Positions 1 through 7,799 of a stretch of 64,000 nucleotides of DNA are shown here, piece after piece. The DNA is from Armatimonadota bacterium (GTDB taxonomy: Bacteria; Sysuimicrobiota; Sysuimicrobiia; Sysuimicrobiales; Sysuimicrobiaceae), in the NCBI GenBank assembly GCA_025060455.1, contig JANXBY010000075.1, forward strand, positions 1 through 64,000, given 5' to 3'. Position 1 is the first letter of the stretch. Every line of letters begins with the position of its first letter. Position numbers and translations under genes: made by a program. The notes under the pieces were generated by a model, which was not told the origin of the DNA, searched no databases, and was given only the letters and a program-made list of their open reading frames with translations.

Positions 1-399
1 AGGCGGCCCGACCAGCTCTCGCACCACCCGGTACTCCTGGTAGACGCCCCACAGGCCCAGCAGGAAGAATCCCGCGGTGAGCAGCTCGGCCACGGAGGGG
101 AACGCGGGAGGCTCCCCCAACACCTGGCCGTACCAGAACACTGCCCGGCCCAGGGCCCACAGGAGGCAGGCGGCTCCGAGGCTGGTCCAGACCGTGCGCT
201 CTCGGTCTTTCGGCTTGTAGCTGGCCGCGGCCCCGAAGCTGGCTCCAGCGGCCAACAGGGGGAACAGGACGAGGGCCGCACTCACCAGGTTGTGCTGGCG
301 TTGCACTTCCGCAGCCCGCACAGGCCGCTGTAGGACAACCGCCACGGCCAGGGCCACCAAGACCAAGGCCAGCACCGCCACCCAGAGGACCGTCCGCAC
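1..399 (-). CDS. Membrane sensor N-terminal region (partial)
   Basis: This gene runs off the left edge, so only the first 133 codons are visible, and it is not in the ORF track. I read it by translating the minus strand from a GTG at 399, which follows a GGGAGGT ribosome binding site and lies 26 nt after the previous stop. It has at least three or four hydrophobic segments, starting with VLWVAVLALVALAVAVVL. A W-A-L-G-R...FPSVAELLTAGFFLLG stretch resembles the multi-TM input domain found ahead of PAS, GGDEF or histidine kinase modules. The output domain lies outside the window, so sensor function is an inference from this resemblance only. Confidence 0.55.
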   Translation of the reverse strand, partial: MRTVLWVAVLALVLVALAVAVVLQRPVRAAEVQRQHNLVSAALVLFPLLAAGASFGAAASYKPKDRERTVWTSLGAACLLWALGRAVFWYGQVLGEPPAFPSVAELLTAGFFLLGLWGVYQEYRVVRELVGPP

Positions 400-425
400 C
401 AGCGACCTCCCGTTCTGTGACCTCG

Positions 426-1301
426 CTACGGCTCCAAGAGGGCTTTCACCCTTGCCTCGTCCCGAATCCCCGCGTCGCGGATGGCCACCGCCACGCTCTG
501 CTCCGCGAACGCCTGGCCCGCCATCCCCTTCACGAACCCGACGGCCCGGACCGCCGCCAGCCGTAGGGCCTCAGGGTCTTCCGCCTTACCCTCCACCTTC
601 CCCCGGCCAAGCCGCAGCCCAGAACCTTCCAGGGCCGCGTTGACTTCCGCTTCCAGCCGGCTGGCCGCTGTGGGCCCCCGATACCGTTTGAAGCGCGCCA
701 CCAAGCTCTCCAGCAGCCGCACCCATGCCACCACGTCCACCGTCTCCTCGGCCTTCTGCGCGGGCGGCTGTGGCCCGGCCTGCCCAGCTTCGGCAGGCAC
801 CTCGACCTGCGGGGCGGGTGCTACCTCCGCGGGCGCCTCCGCCACTCCAGACTGCACCGCCCCGGCCGCCTCCGCCTCTTCAACGGCCGCGCGTTCCCCG
901 TAGAGTGGCGCCTCCACCAGCTCCCACGGGATGGGATCCCGATCATCCCACTCCTCGGGGAACAGCTCCTCGGGGAGCTGGTGCACCCACACCTCTCCCT
1001 CCATCCAGCGGCTGTCCGCCACCACGCCCCGCAGCGCCTCGGCACCCACGACCACGCCGTCCTCCACCCGGTAGCGGGCAGCCTGGGGGCGGCCGCGAAA
1101 CAGCAGGACGTGCGCCTCCCGGCCAGGCAGGCTGACCCGCACCAGCCCGGAGAACAGGCGGTCCTCCAGGTACTCCACCAGTCTGCCCACGTCCGTGTAC
1201 TCGGTGGAAAGCCCGCGGTACAGGGCGGGGGCCTCCAGCGCCTCTGCCACCAGGGCCTCTCCCTCCCACGGCTCCACAGCCGTTCCCTCCACCGCGCTCA
1301 C
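426..1301 (-). CDS. Hypothetical protein with DUF4388-like N-terminus
   Basis: This is a 291-aa soluble protein with no signal peptide. Residues about 35-110 contain a GRLVEYLEDRLFSGLVRVSL segment followed by a short beta-rich stretch, resembling DUF4388/PatA-type N-terminal domains. Residues 135-185 form an Ala/Pro/Glu-rich linker, and residues 190-291 a charged helical C-terminal domain. The GTG start overlaps the MerR stop by 4 nt (GTGA), so the two are probably co-translated. The DUF4388 assignment is tentative and no catalytic motif is visible. It may link the MerR regulator to the membrane sensor downstream. Confidence 0.6.
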   Translation of the reverse strand: MSAVEGTAVEPWEGEALVAEALEAPALYRGLSTEYTDVGRLVEYLEDRLFSGLVRVSLPGREAHVLLFRGRPQAARYRVEDGVVVGAEALRGVVADSRWMEGEVWVHQLPEELFPEEWDDRDPIPWELVEAPLYGERAAVEEAEAAGAVQSGVAEAPAEVAPAPQVEVPAEAGQAGPQPPAQKAEETVDVVAWVRLLESLVARFKRYRGPTAASRLEAEVNAALEGSGLRLGRGKVEGKAEDPEALRLAAVRAVGFVKGMAGQAFAEQSVAVAIRDAGIRDEARVKALLEP

Positions 1302-1648
1302 CGCCCCCGCCGCTCCCCAGCCTCCTCCAGGCGACCCAAAGCGCTGCCCCCCTCGGGGTGGTCCGCGGCCCCCGGACGCGACTCAAGGAGCCGCTTCACC
1401 CCCTGGAGGCTGAGCCCGCGCTCCTCCACCATCTGCTTGATCCACAGCAGCCGTTCCACGTCCTCCTGGCTGAACAGGCGGTGTCCGCCGTCCGTCCGGT
1501 GCGGCCGGATCAGCCCGTAGTCCGTCTCCCAGGCCCGGATCCGCTGCGGTGAAAGCTCGGTCATCTGCGCCACCGTGCGGATGGGGTAGATGGGCGTGCT
1601 CCGATCCACGCGGCTGGCTTTCGACGGCCGGCCGGTCCTCTGCTTCAC
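1298..1648 (-). CDS. MerR family transcriptional regulator
   Basis: This is a 116-aa DNA-binding protein. The helix-turn-helix lies around residues 20-90 with the family pattern YPIRTVAQMTELSPQRIRAWE followed by GLIRPHRTDGGHRLFSQEDVERLLWIK. The long ORF in the track starts upstream inside the TAXI gene. I chose the GTG at 1648 because it follows a purine-rich stretch and begins a conventional MerR N-terminus (VKQRTGRPSK). There is no long C-terminal effector domain and no metal-binding cysteine, so it is the short GlnR-like type. The inducer is unknown. Confidence 0.85.
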   Translation of the reverse strand: MKQRTGRPSKASRVDRSTPIYPIRTVAQMTELSPQRIRAWETDYGLIRPHRTDGGHRLFSQEDVERLLWIKQMVEERGLSLQGVKRLLESRPGAADHPEGGSALGRLEEAGERRGR

Positions 1649-1671
1649 CGCCTCACCGCCCCTTCGAGCCG

Positions 1672-2661
1672 TCAGCGGATCCCCCGCTCGCGGTAGTAGC
1701 GCAGGGCTCCCGCGTGCAACGGGATGGGCATCCCCGCCCGGGCGGACTCCAGCCGGACGTCCCGGCCACGGGCGTGCGCCTGGTGCAACACCACCACGTT
1801 CTCCCACATGGTCTTGGTGAGCTCGTACACCAGGTCTTCCGCCAGATCCGACCGCGTCACCAACATGGCCATCACCGCCACCGTGGGGACGGCCTCCGTC
1901 TGCCCCCGGTAGGTGTTGGGCGGGATCACCACGGGCGTGTAGTACGGGTAGCGCTCCCGGAGCCTGTTCGCCGCCACCTCGGGGACGGGCACGATCTTGA
2001 GATCCCGCGTGGCCGCGATGTCCTGCACCGCCGCGGTGGGGACTCCCGCGGTCAGGAAGGCAGCGTCGATGACCCCGTCCTTCAGCTGGTCCGCGGCCTC
2101 CGCGAAGCTCAAGAAGTCCGCCTGCACCGTGCGCGCCAGCCCGTGGGTCTGGCGGGTCTGGGCGTAGCCGATGTCGTACAGCCGCAGGATCTGCCGGGCG
2201 TTCACCTCGGTGCCGCTGCCAGGCGCGCCCACCGCCACCCGCTTGCCCGCCAGGTCCGCCACGGAGTTGATGTTCTTCTGGCGGAGGGTCACGATCTGAA
2301 TGGTCTCCGGGTACAGCATGGCCATGCCCCGCAGCCGCGTCTGCGGGTCCCGGCTGAACATCTCCACGCCGTTAAACGCGTAGTATACGATGTCATTCTG
2401 AGCCAGGGCCACCTCCACCTCGCCCCGCTGCAGCAGCCGCACGTTGGCCACCGACGCCCCCGTGGCCTGGGCGGTGGCCTGCACCCCCGGAATCCTCTCT
2501 GTCCACAGGCGGGCCAGGGCGCTGCCCAGGGGGAAGTACACCCCCGCGGTGCCGCCCGTGGCCACGTTCACAAACCGGCGGGGCTGCGCGCTGACACCGG
2601 CCGTCACCAGCGCTGCCCCCACGAGTGCCACAACCCACCGACTCCAACCGTGCACGTCCAT
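1672..2661 (-). CDS. TAXI family TRAP solute-binding protein
   Basis: This is a 329-aa secreted protein with a signal peptide ending near GVSAQ. The mature start has the TAXI signature: FVNVATGGTAGVYFPLGSAL, then GASVANVRLLQRGEVEVALAQ. Such proteins bind organic acids or glutamate-like substrates for TRAP-type secondary transporters. No DctQM-type membrane subunit is adjacent, so the transporter partner must be encoded elsewhere. The 227 nt upstream (2662-2888) hold no gene and I see no convincing promoter in them. The family call is firm and the substrate unknown. Confidence 0.9.
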   Translation of the reverse strand: MDVHGWSRWVVALVGAALVTAGVSAQPRRFVNVATGGTAGVYFPLGSALARLWTERIPGVQATAQATGASVANVRLLQRGEVEVALAQNDIVYYAFNGVEMFSRDPQTRLRGMAMLYPETIQIVTLRQKNINSVADLAGKRVAVGAPGSGTEVNARQILRLYDIGYAQTRQTHGLARTVQADFLSFAEAADQLKDGVIDAAFLTAGVPTAAVQDIAATRDLKIVPVPEVAANRLRERYPYYTPVVIPPNTYRGQTEAVPTVAVMAMLVTRSDLAEDLVYELTKTMWENVVVLHQAHARGRDVRLESARAGMPIPLHAGALRYYRERGIR

Positions 2662-2888
2662 CCCTCCCCCTCGCAGATTCCGCGGCTCCTGCGGGCCGGT
2701 GCGGTAGGGGTTCCCTTCCTCCCGGAGTCCCCAGGATCCTTCCGCCGAACCTACCTCCGTCTGCGCCGAACCCTCGGCGCAACGTGCACCGATCCTCCGC
2801 CGATCTTATGGAGCAACTTTCAGGCCATCGCGCGGGTCGCCCGCCTCCGCCCGGCTGGCCTGGGGGCCCACCGCGCCCGGAATCCCTT

Positions 2889-4013
2889 CTACGGCAGAAC
2901 CACCAGCTTTCCGCCGTCCACCCGCAGCAGCTGGACGTCCCGGGCCGGGTTCCCGAGGCGGTCGAAGGTGATGGTGCCGGTCACCCCGGGGTAGTCCCGG
3001 GTGCCCGCCAGGGTCTCGCGCAGTTTCTGGCGGTCCACCTGGTCTTGGGCCTTGAACACGCCCGCTCCCAGGCGCTTGACGGCCACCGCCACCAGGCGGA
3101 TCGCGTCGTACGTCTGCGCCGCGAAGGCGTCGGGCGGCCTGCCGTAGCGGGTTCGGAACTCCCGCACGAAAGCCCGCACCCGGGGGAAGGGGCTGTCCGC
3201 GAAGAACACCGAAGCCACCACCGCAGTTCGGCCGCCAAGGGCCGCCGCGGCTTCGTCGTTGGCGAAAGAGTCGGGCACCAGCAGGGGCACGTTCGCGCCC
3301 GCCTGGGCCATCTGTTTGGCGAACACCTCGCCCTCGTCCGGGTATCCGGCGAACAGCACCACCTGCGGCCGCTCCCGCTGCAGGGCCCGCACGACGGACG
3401 AGAAGTCGCGGGTGCCGTCGGTGAACAGGTGCTGGCTGAGCACCGCCCCGCCGCCGGCTCGCAAGGCCTGCGCGAACCCGTCCGCCACCGCGCTGCCGTA
3501 CTCGTTGCTGTCCTGAACCACGGACGCCTGCCCCATCCCCTTGGACAGCGCGTGCTCCGCCAGGGCTCGGCCCTGGACGGCGGAGGGCAGTGCGGTGCGG
3601 AAGAAGTACTGGCCCGCAAACGGGATGGGACCCGTGGCACCGGGACTGATCAACGGGGTCTGGGTGGCAGAGGCCAGGCTGGACAGTTGCACCGCCACCA
3701 TGTCGGTGAGGCCTCCGACCACCGCCGCGACACCTGCGTCTGCGCTCAGCCGCTGGAACAGCTCGATGGACTTCTGCGGCGAGCCGCCGTCGTCGTGGGT
3801 CACCAGCACCAGCCGGACCGCCCGCTCGGCGTTCACCTCGTCCGCGGCCATCTGCGCGCCGCGCAGGGCGCTGGCCGCCGCCGTGGCCACCCCGCTGGAA
3901 AGCGGGAGGATCACCCCGACCCGCACGGTGACGGCCGGGGAGCCCTGCTGCCCGCACGCAGCCACCGCGGCCAGCAGCAGGACAACAGACGCCCACCGCG
4001 CCTTCCGGACCAT
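2889..4013 (-). CDS. Branched-chain amino acid-type ABC substrate-binding lipoprotein
   Basis: This is a 374-aa periplasmic-binding protein of the LivJ (Peripla_BP_6) type. The lipobox is LLLAAVAAC, so it should be a membrane-anchored lipoprotein. The mature protein begins VRVGVILPLSSG and contains VVGGLTDMVAVQLSS and TPLISPGATGP, all characteristic of the family. The ATG at 4013 follows a strong AAAGGAGGG ribosome binding site. No LivHMGF permease or ATPase genes are adjacent, so it is an orphan binding protein. The ligand could be an amino acid, an amide or an aromatic acid. Confidence 0.9.
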   Translation of the reverse strand: MVRKARWASVVLLLAAVAACGQQGSPAVTVRVGVILPLSSGVATAAASALRGAQMAADEVNAERAVRLVLVTHDDGGSPQKSIELFQRLSADAGVAAVVGGLTDMVAVQLSSLASATQTPLISPGATGPIPFAGQYFFRTALPSAVQGRALAEHALSKGMGQASVVQDSNEYGSAVADGFAQALRAGGGAVLSQHLFTDGTRDFSSVVRALQRERPQVVLFAGYPDEGEVFAKQMAQAGANVPLLVPDSFANDEAAAALGGRTAVVASVFFADSPFPRVRAFVREFRTRYGRPPDAFAAQTYDAIRLVAVAVKRLGAGVFKAQDQVDRQKLRETLAGTRDYPGVTGTITFDRLGNPARDVQLLRVDGGKLVVLP

Positions 4014-4107
4014 ACCAGAATCCCTCCTTTTGCCTGAGGATCTGTCGACGGCGCAGGCGGAGCAACTTCGGGGCCAAACGAGGCCCGACGTCTCGCAGCG
4101 GGGAAGC

Positions 4108-5031
4108 CTACTGGCCCAGGTAGCGCAGGTACAGCCGGCTCACGTGGTACACGTACCAGCGGGTCTCCGCAAACGGGGGGATTCCCCCGTGGCGCCGGAC
4201 GGCTCCCGACCCCGCGTTGTAGGCCGCCAGGGCCAGGTCCACGCGGTGGTAGCCGAACCGCTCCAGGTGGCCCCGCAGCACCCGCACCGTCCCGTAGAGG
4301 TTTTCCTCGATGGAAAACGGGTCCCGCACGCCCACCGCCCGGGCCACTTCGGGCATGAGCTGGCCGAGGCCCAAAGCCCCCGCAGGGGACACCGCGCGAG
4401 GGTTGAACCCAGACTCCACCACCACCAGCGCGCTCACCAGCCGGGGGTCCACGTCGAACCTCTGGCCGTACGCCAGGAGGGCCTGTGCGATGCGCCAAGC
4501 CTCGGAGGCGGTGAGGCGTGGGTTGTGGCGGAGCGCCAGCCGCACATAGGTAGAAGGGTCGAGAGCGCCCAGCGCCTGCTCGGAGCCCTGCTCCGCCGCC
4601 AGGGCGCGCAGTCTCCGGCTGGCCCAGTACGCCGCTTGCGTGCCACCCGCGTGCTGGAGGGCAGCGTGGTAAGCAGCCCGCGCCTGGCCTGCCAATCCCA
4701 GCTGCTCGTACGCCGCACCCCTCCACAGCAGCGCGTACGGCTCCAGCGGCGAGCCCCTCACGCGGGTAAGGGCATTCAGGGCCGCCTCGGGCTCGCCCGC
4801 CAGGACCAGCGCAGCCCCGTACCAAAGCCAGAGAGTGCGGTCGGCCGGTCCCGCCGCCACTGCCCTGCGGAACGCCACCGCGGCCTCCCGGTAGCGGCCT
4901 TGCCGGTACAGCTCCTGCGCCCGCAAAACACCGTCCGGTGTTGCGGCGGCCGGTGGTGCCAGGGTGATCCAAGCGGCCAGGAGGAGGAACGCGCGCCCAG
5001 CGGCGCGGCGCAGTCCGCCGGCGGGGGTCAC
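4108..5031 (-). CDS. Lytic transglycosylase with TPR-like N-terminal region
   Basis: This is a 307-aa exported murein hydrolase. A signal peptide (about residues 1-30, ending PPAAA) is followed by tetratricopeptide-like helices (about 35-150). An SLT (goose-lysozyme-like) domain occupies 190-300. The catalytic glutamate is E206 in VVVESGFNPRAVS, followed by GALGLGQLMP and AAYNAGSGAV, the standard SLT motifs. It should cleave the glycan strand to give 1,6-anhydromuropeptides. The GTG start overlaps the Roadblock stop (GTGA). With mltG and mrdA nearby it fits envelope turnover. Confidence 0.9.
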   Translation of the reverse strand: MTPAGGLRRAAGRAFLLLAAWITLAPPAAATPDGVLRAQELYRQGRYREAAVAFRRAVAAGPADRTLWLWYGAALVLAGEPEAALNALTRVRGSPLEPYALLWRGAAYEQLGLAGQARAAYHAALQHAGGTQAAYWASRRLRALAAEQGSEQALGALDPSTYVRLALRHNPRLTASEAWRIAQALLAYGQRFDVDPRLVSALVVVESGFNPRAVSPAGALGLGQLMPEVARAVGVRDPFSIEENLYGTVRVLRGHLERFGYHRVDLALAAYNAGSGAVRRHGGIPPFAETRWYVYHVSRLYLRYLGQ

Positions 5032-5399
5032 GAGACCAGGCTGCGTAGCTGGGCGGCCACCCGCTCCAGGTTCTTCTTCATCTGCAGGCGGGCCTTGCCC
5101 AGGTTTCCCCCCTGCCGCAGGGCGATCACCAGGGCGTAGTCCACCTCCACCGCGGACAGGAGCAGCACGTACTTCTCCGCGGACACCACGGAGTAGTCCA
5201 CGGGTCCGGCACTCAGCTTGCGGGCGGCGTACGCGGACACCTTGGCCAGGATGCCCAGGTCCGGTGCCACCTTCTCGATGCGCAGGCCTCCGTCCAGGGT
5301 GTGGGCGTCCACCACCTCGCCATCCAGGCGAACCACTGCCACGCCCAGGGCGCCTTCTACGCTGGACAGGATCTCCTTCAGCACGTCCCGAAGCGACAT
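5028..5399 (-). CDS. Roadblock/LC7 domain protein
   Basis: This is a 123-aa single-domain protein. The ORF track extends it upstream, but the ATG at 5399 (MSLRDVLKEILSS) gives a canonical Roadblock start. The pattern includes VEGALGVAVVRLDGEVVDAH and YALVIALRQGGNLGKARLQMKKNLE, as expected for the alpha/beta Roadblock/LC7 fold. Bacterial members typically act with small GTPases of the MglA type as scaffolds or regulators, but no MglA gene is adjacent here. It is translationally coupled to the lytic transglycosylase. Confidence 0.85.
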   Translation of the reverse strand: MSLRDVLKEILSSVEGALGVAVVRLDGEVVDAHTLDGGLRIEKVAPDLGILAKVSAYAARKLSAGPVDYSVVSAEKYVLLLSAVEVDYALVIALRQGGNLGKARLQMKKNLERVAAQLRSLVS

Positions 5400-5434
5400 C
5401 GGCTCTCCGCCGGCCACGGACCTTTTCTGTTGGT

Positions 5435-5968
5435 TCAACCCGGCGGGGCCGGACTCCTGCCCGAGGCTGCCTCCACCAATCGCGCCCGGCCTACTAGGCG
5501 CTCCAGCCAGCGGGCCACCCGGGTGGTCACGAACTCCCGCCGTTCCAGGGGTTCTACCAGCACCGTGAACAGCCCCAGTCGGTTCCCCGGCCAGATGTCC
5601 GTAAACAGCTGGTCGCCCACCAAGGCGGTGGTGCGGGGGTTCGTGCCGAGGACCGCCATGGCCCTGCGGAGCCGGCCGGTGCTGGGCTTGGGCCACCCGG
5701 CCACCGCGGGCCAGCCCAGCCGGTTTGCCAGCCGGCGCGCCCTCCAGGGCAGAGCGTTGGACACCAGCGCGCCGCGCAGCCCGCTGGCCCGGAACGACTC
5801 CAGCCACCGGGCCACGTCCGGCGGTACCTCCTCGCGCCCATACGGGACCAGGGTGTTATCCAGGTCAAACACCACGCCACGGATCCCGCGCCGCGCCAGG
5901 AGGTCGAGGGGGATGTCGCTGACCCGGCGCACCGCCAGCCTGGGAGCCCACCCCTGTCCTGGGCTCAT
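5435..5968 (-). CDS. YqeG family HAD IIIA-type phosphatase
   Basis: This is a 177-aa haloacid dehalogenase. The nucleophile motif is VVFDLDNTLVPYG, motif II is ALVSNALP, and motifs III/IV are in KPSTGRLRRAM and VGDQLFTDIWPGNRLG. These match YqeG, which sits near mltG/ruvX-type genes in Firmicutes and is related to phosphatidylglycerophosphate phosphatases. I chose the ATG at 5968, 13 nt after the mltG stop, over the long upstream ORF. The physiological substrate is not established by sequence. Confidence 0.88.
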   Translation of the reverse strand: MSPGQGWAPRLAVRRVSDIPLDLLARRGIRGVVFDLDNTLVPYGREEVPPDVARWLESFRASGLRGALVSNALPWRARRLANRLGWPAVAGWPKPSTGRLRRAMAVLGTNPRTTALVGDQLFTDIWPGNRLGLFTVLVEPLERREFVTTRVARWLERLVGRARLVEAASGRSPAPPG

Positions 5969-5981
5969 CCGCGCGCACCGG

Positions 5982-6932
5982 CTACCGCTGCAGGGATCTG
6001 CGGGCGCGATCGTGTTCCTGCAGCGTCCTGGTGAACACGTGGGTCCCGTCGGGGCGGGCCACGTAGTACAGGTAGTCGTGGGGTTCCGGCTGCAGGACGG
6101 CGCGCAGGCTCGCCAGGCCTGGGTTGGCGATGGGTCCCGGCGGCAGCCCGGCCCTGCGGTACGTGTTGTAAGGCGAGTCCACCTGCAGGTCCCGGTACAG
6201 GACCCGCTCCTTGTGGTGACCCAGGGCGTACAACACCGTGGCGTCCACCTGCAGCGGCATGCCGCGACGCAGCCGGTTGTACAGCACACCCGCGATCCGT
6301 GGCCGCTCGAAGTCGTGGCGCGCCTCGCGCTCCACCAGAGACGCCAGGGTGACCACCGCGTGGGGTGGCAGCCCGAGCGGCCGGGGCTGCCTCCACAGGG
6401 GCGCGGTGGCCTCCCGGAAGCGCTCCAGCATGGCGGCCACCACCCGGTCGGGCGCATAGCCCCGGGGGAACTGGTAGGTGTCGGGGAAAAGGTACCCCTC
6501 CAGCCTGCCGGTGGTGTTGCCCTCCATTTCGGGAATCCAGTAGCGATCCGCCCGGCCGACCTCGTCCAGGAACGCCTCCGCGTCCACCACCCCGTGCTCT
6601 TCCAGCCGCCGCGCCACCTCCTCCGCGGTCAGCCCCTCGGGAAGCGTCACCCGGTGCCGCACCACGTCCCCCGCGGCCAGCCTGCGCAGGATGACCTCCA
6701 CCCCCTCGGTGGGCGAAAACCGGTACTCGCCCGCCTGGATGCGGCCCTCCAGGCCGCGCCACCGAGCCCACAGCCGGAACACCTGGGGGTTGCGTACCAC
6801 CCCGTGACGGTGCAGCAGCTCCGCCACCCGGGCCGCGTCCGCGCCCGCGGGGATTACCACCACCACCGGCTCACCCCGTGCCGCAGGCGCCGTAGCCCAC
6901 GCTGCGCCCAGAGCGATGCCCGCCACCGCCAC
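5982..6932 (-). CDS. mltG: Endolytic murein transglycosylase MltG
   Basis: This is a YceG-like endolytic transglycosylase that cuts nascent glycan strands at the membrane. An N-terminal TM segment (GIALGAAWATA) is followed by a LysM-like subdomain (VVVIPAGADAARVAELL) and the catalytic domain. The key glutamate lies in LASLVEREA, followed by RIAGVLYNRLRRGMPLQVDATVLYALG. The start is uncertain. Homology seems to begin at VGRRLLWKLAF, just after a GGAGGAGG ribosome binding site, but that codon is GTA. The first legal GTG downstream is at 6932, giving 316 aa. A start at 6965 would need a non-standard codon. It overlaps or abuts DUF1292. Confidence 0.88.
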   Translation of the reverse strand: MAVAGIALGAAWATAPAARGEPVVVVIPAGADAARVAELLHRHGVVRNPQVFRLWARWRGLEGRIQAGEYRFSPTEGVEVILRRLAAGDVVRHRVTLPEGLTAEEVARRLEEHGVVDAEAFLDEVGRADRYWIPEMEGNTTGRLEGYLFPDTYQFPRGYAPDRVVAAMLERFREATAPLWRQPRPLGLPPHAVVTLASLVEREARHDFERPRIAGVLYNRLRRGMPLQVDATVLYALGHHKERVLYRDLQVDSPYNTYRRAGLPPGPIANPGLASLRAVLQPEPHDYLYYVARPDGTHVFTRTLQEHDRARRSLQR

Positions 6933-6961
6933 GAAGGCCAGCTTCCACAGGAGCCGACGCC

Positions 6962-7243
6962 CTACCGCGAATCCTCCTCCACTTCCACGTCGAGGTCCTC
7001 CCGCTCGCTTTCGAGGGCGGCCACCACCCGGTTGAACTCCTCCTCGTCGTCCACGCTGACCAGGGTGTCGCCTTCCACCCGCAGGATCACCGCGGCCTCG
7101 TCCTCCGGCGCCTCCGTGGGGACCACCACCACGTAGCGGCGGTCGTCCAGCTCCACGTACTCCAGCACGGTGAACTCGTGCTCGTGGCCCTCCTCGTCGC
7201 TGACCGTGATCACGTCCAGTTCCGTGCCGTCCGCCAGGCCCAC
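6962..7243 (-). CDS. DUF1292 domain protein
   Basis: This is a 93-aa acidic protein matching the DUF1292/YrzB pattern: DVITVSDEEGHEHEFTVLEY, then an acidic C-terminal half with VSVDDEEEFNRVVAALE. A GTG start at 7243 follows GGAGGTGAG. In Firmicutes this gene lies between ruvX (yrrK) and mltG (yrrL), the same order as here. Its function is unknown. The conserved synteny is the strongest support for the call. Confidence 0.88.
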   Translation of the reverse strand: MGLADGTELDVITVSDEEGHEHEFTVLEYVELDDRRYVVVVPTEAPEDEAAVILRVEGDTLVSVDDEEEFNRVVAALESEREDLDVEVEEDSR

Positions 7244-7376
7244 CTCTCACCTCCGCAGGGTTTCGCAACAGCGGGAGGGCCACCCGTCGCGGCCGCAGCG
7301 CACGGCGCGCAGCACCCCGGGCCGTTGCTCACCGGATATGGTACCTCCCCCAGGCCGGCGCGTCTGCCCGTCTCCG

Positions 7377-7799
7377 CTACGGGTCGGGGTGGGCCTCCAG
7401 GAAGCTCCGCAGCAGCAGCGCCGCCGAGAGGCGGTCGCGCAGCACCCGGCGCCGCTCCCGGCGCACGCCCCCGGCGGTCAGCAGGCGTTCTGCCTGGACA
7501 GAGGTCAGGCGCTCGTCCCACAGGCGCACGGGCACGGCGCAATACTGCTCCACGCGACCGGCGAAGCGGCGCACCGCCTGCGCTTCGGGCCCCTCGGTGC
7601 CGTCCAGGCGCAGGGGCAACCCCACCACGATGGTCTGGGCTCCGTGCCGGCGGGCCAGCTCCGCCACCTCTCGGGCGGCCTGGTCGTCCCCGCGCCGCTG
7701 CACGTTGGGCAACGGCTCGGTGGCGGTCCCCGTGGGGTCACTGATGGCCAGGCCGATGCGGCGGCTGCCGTAGTCCACCGCCAGCACCCGGCCCCTCAC
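7377..7799 (-). CDS. ruvX: Holliday junction resolvase-like RuvX (YqgF)
   Basis: This is a 140-aa RNase H-fold protein. It starts VLAVDYGSRRIGLAISDP, carries the conserved VVGLPLRLDGTEGPEAQAVRRFA, and ends with WDERLTSVQAERLL, the diagnostic YqgF motif. Members resolve Holliday junctions or process pre-16S rRNA, and which role applies here cannot be told from sequence. The GTG start overlaps the alaS stop by 4 nt, so it is translated from the alaS transcript. Confidence 0.93.
   Translation of the reverse strand: MRGRVLAVDYGSRRIGLAISDPTGTATEPLPNVQRRGDDQAAREVAELARRHGAQTIVVGLPLRLDGTEGPEAQAVRRFAGRVEQYCAVPVRLWDERLTSVQAERLLTAGGVRRERRRVLRDRLSAALLLRSFLEAHPDP

Noticed and set aside
2625-4037. Long plus-strand ORF (470 aa) opposite the LivJ-type gene
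   Set aside because: It is a GC-rich antisense shadow with Arg/Gly/Pro/His-rich composition and no domain. The minus-strand protein has a lipobox and full family motifs.
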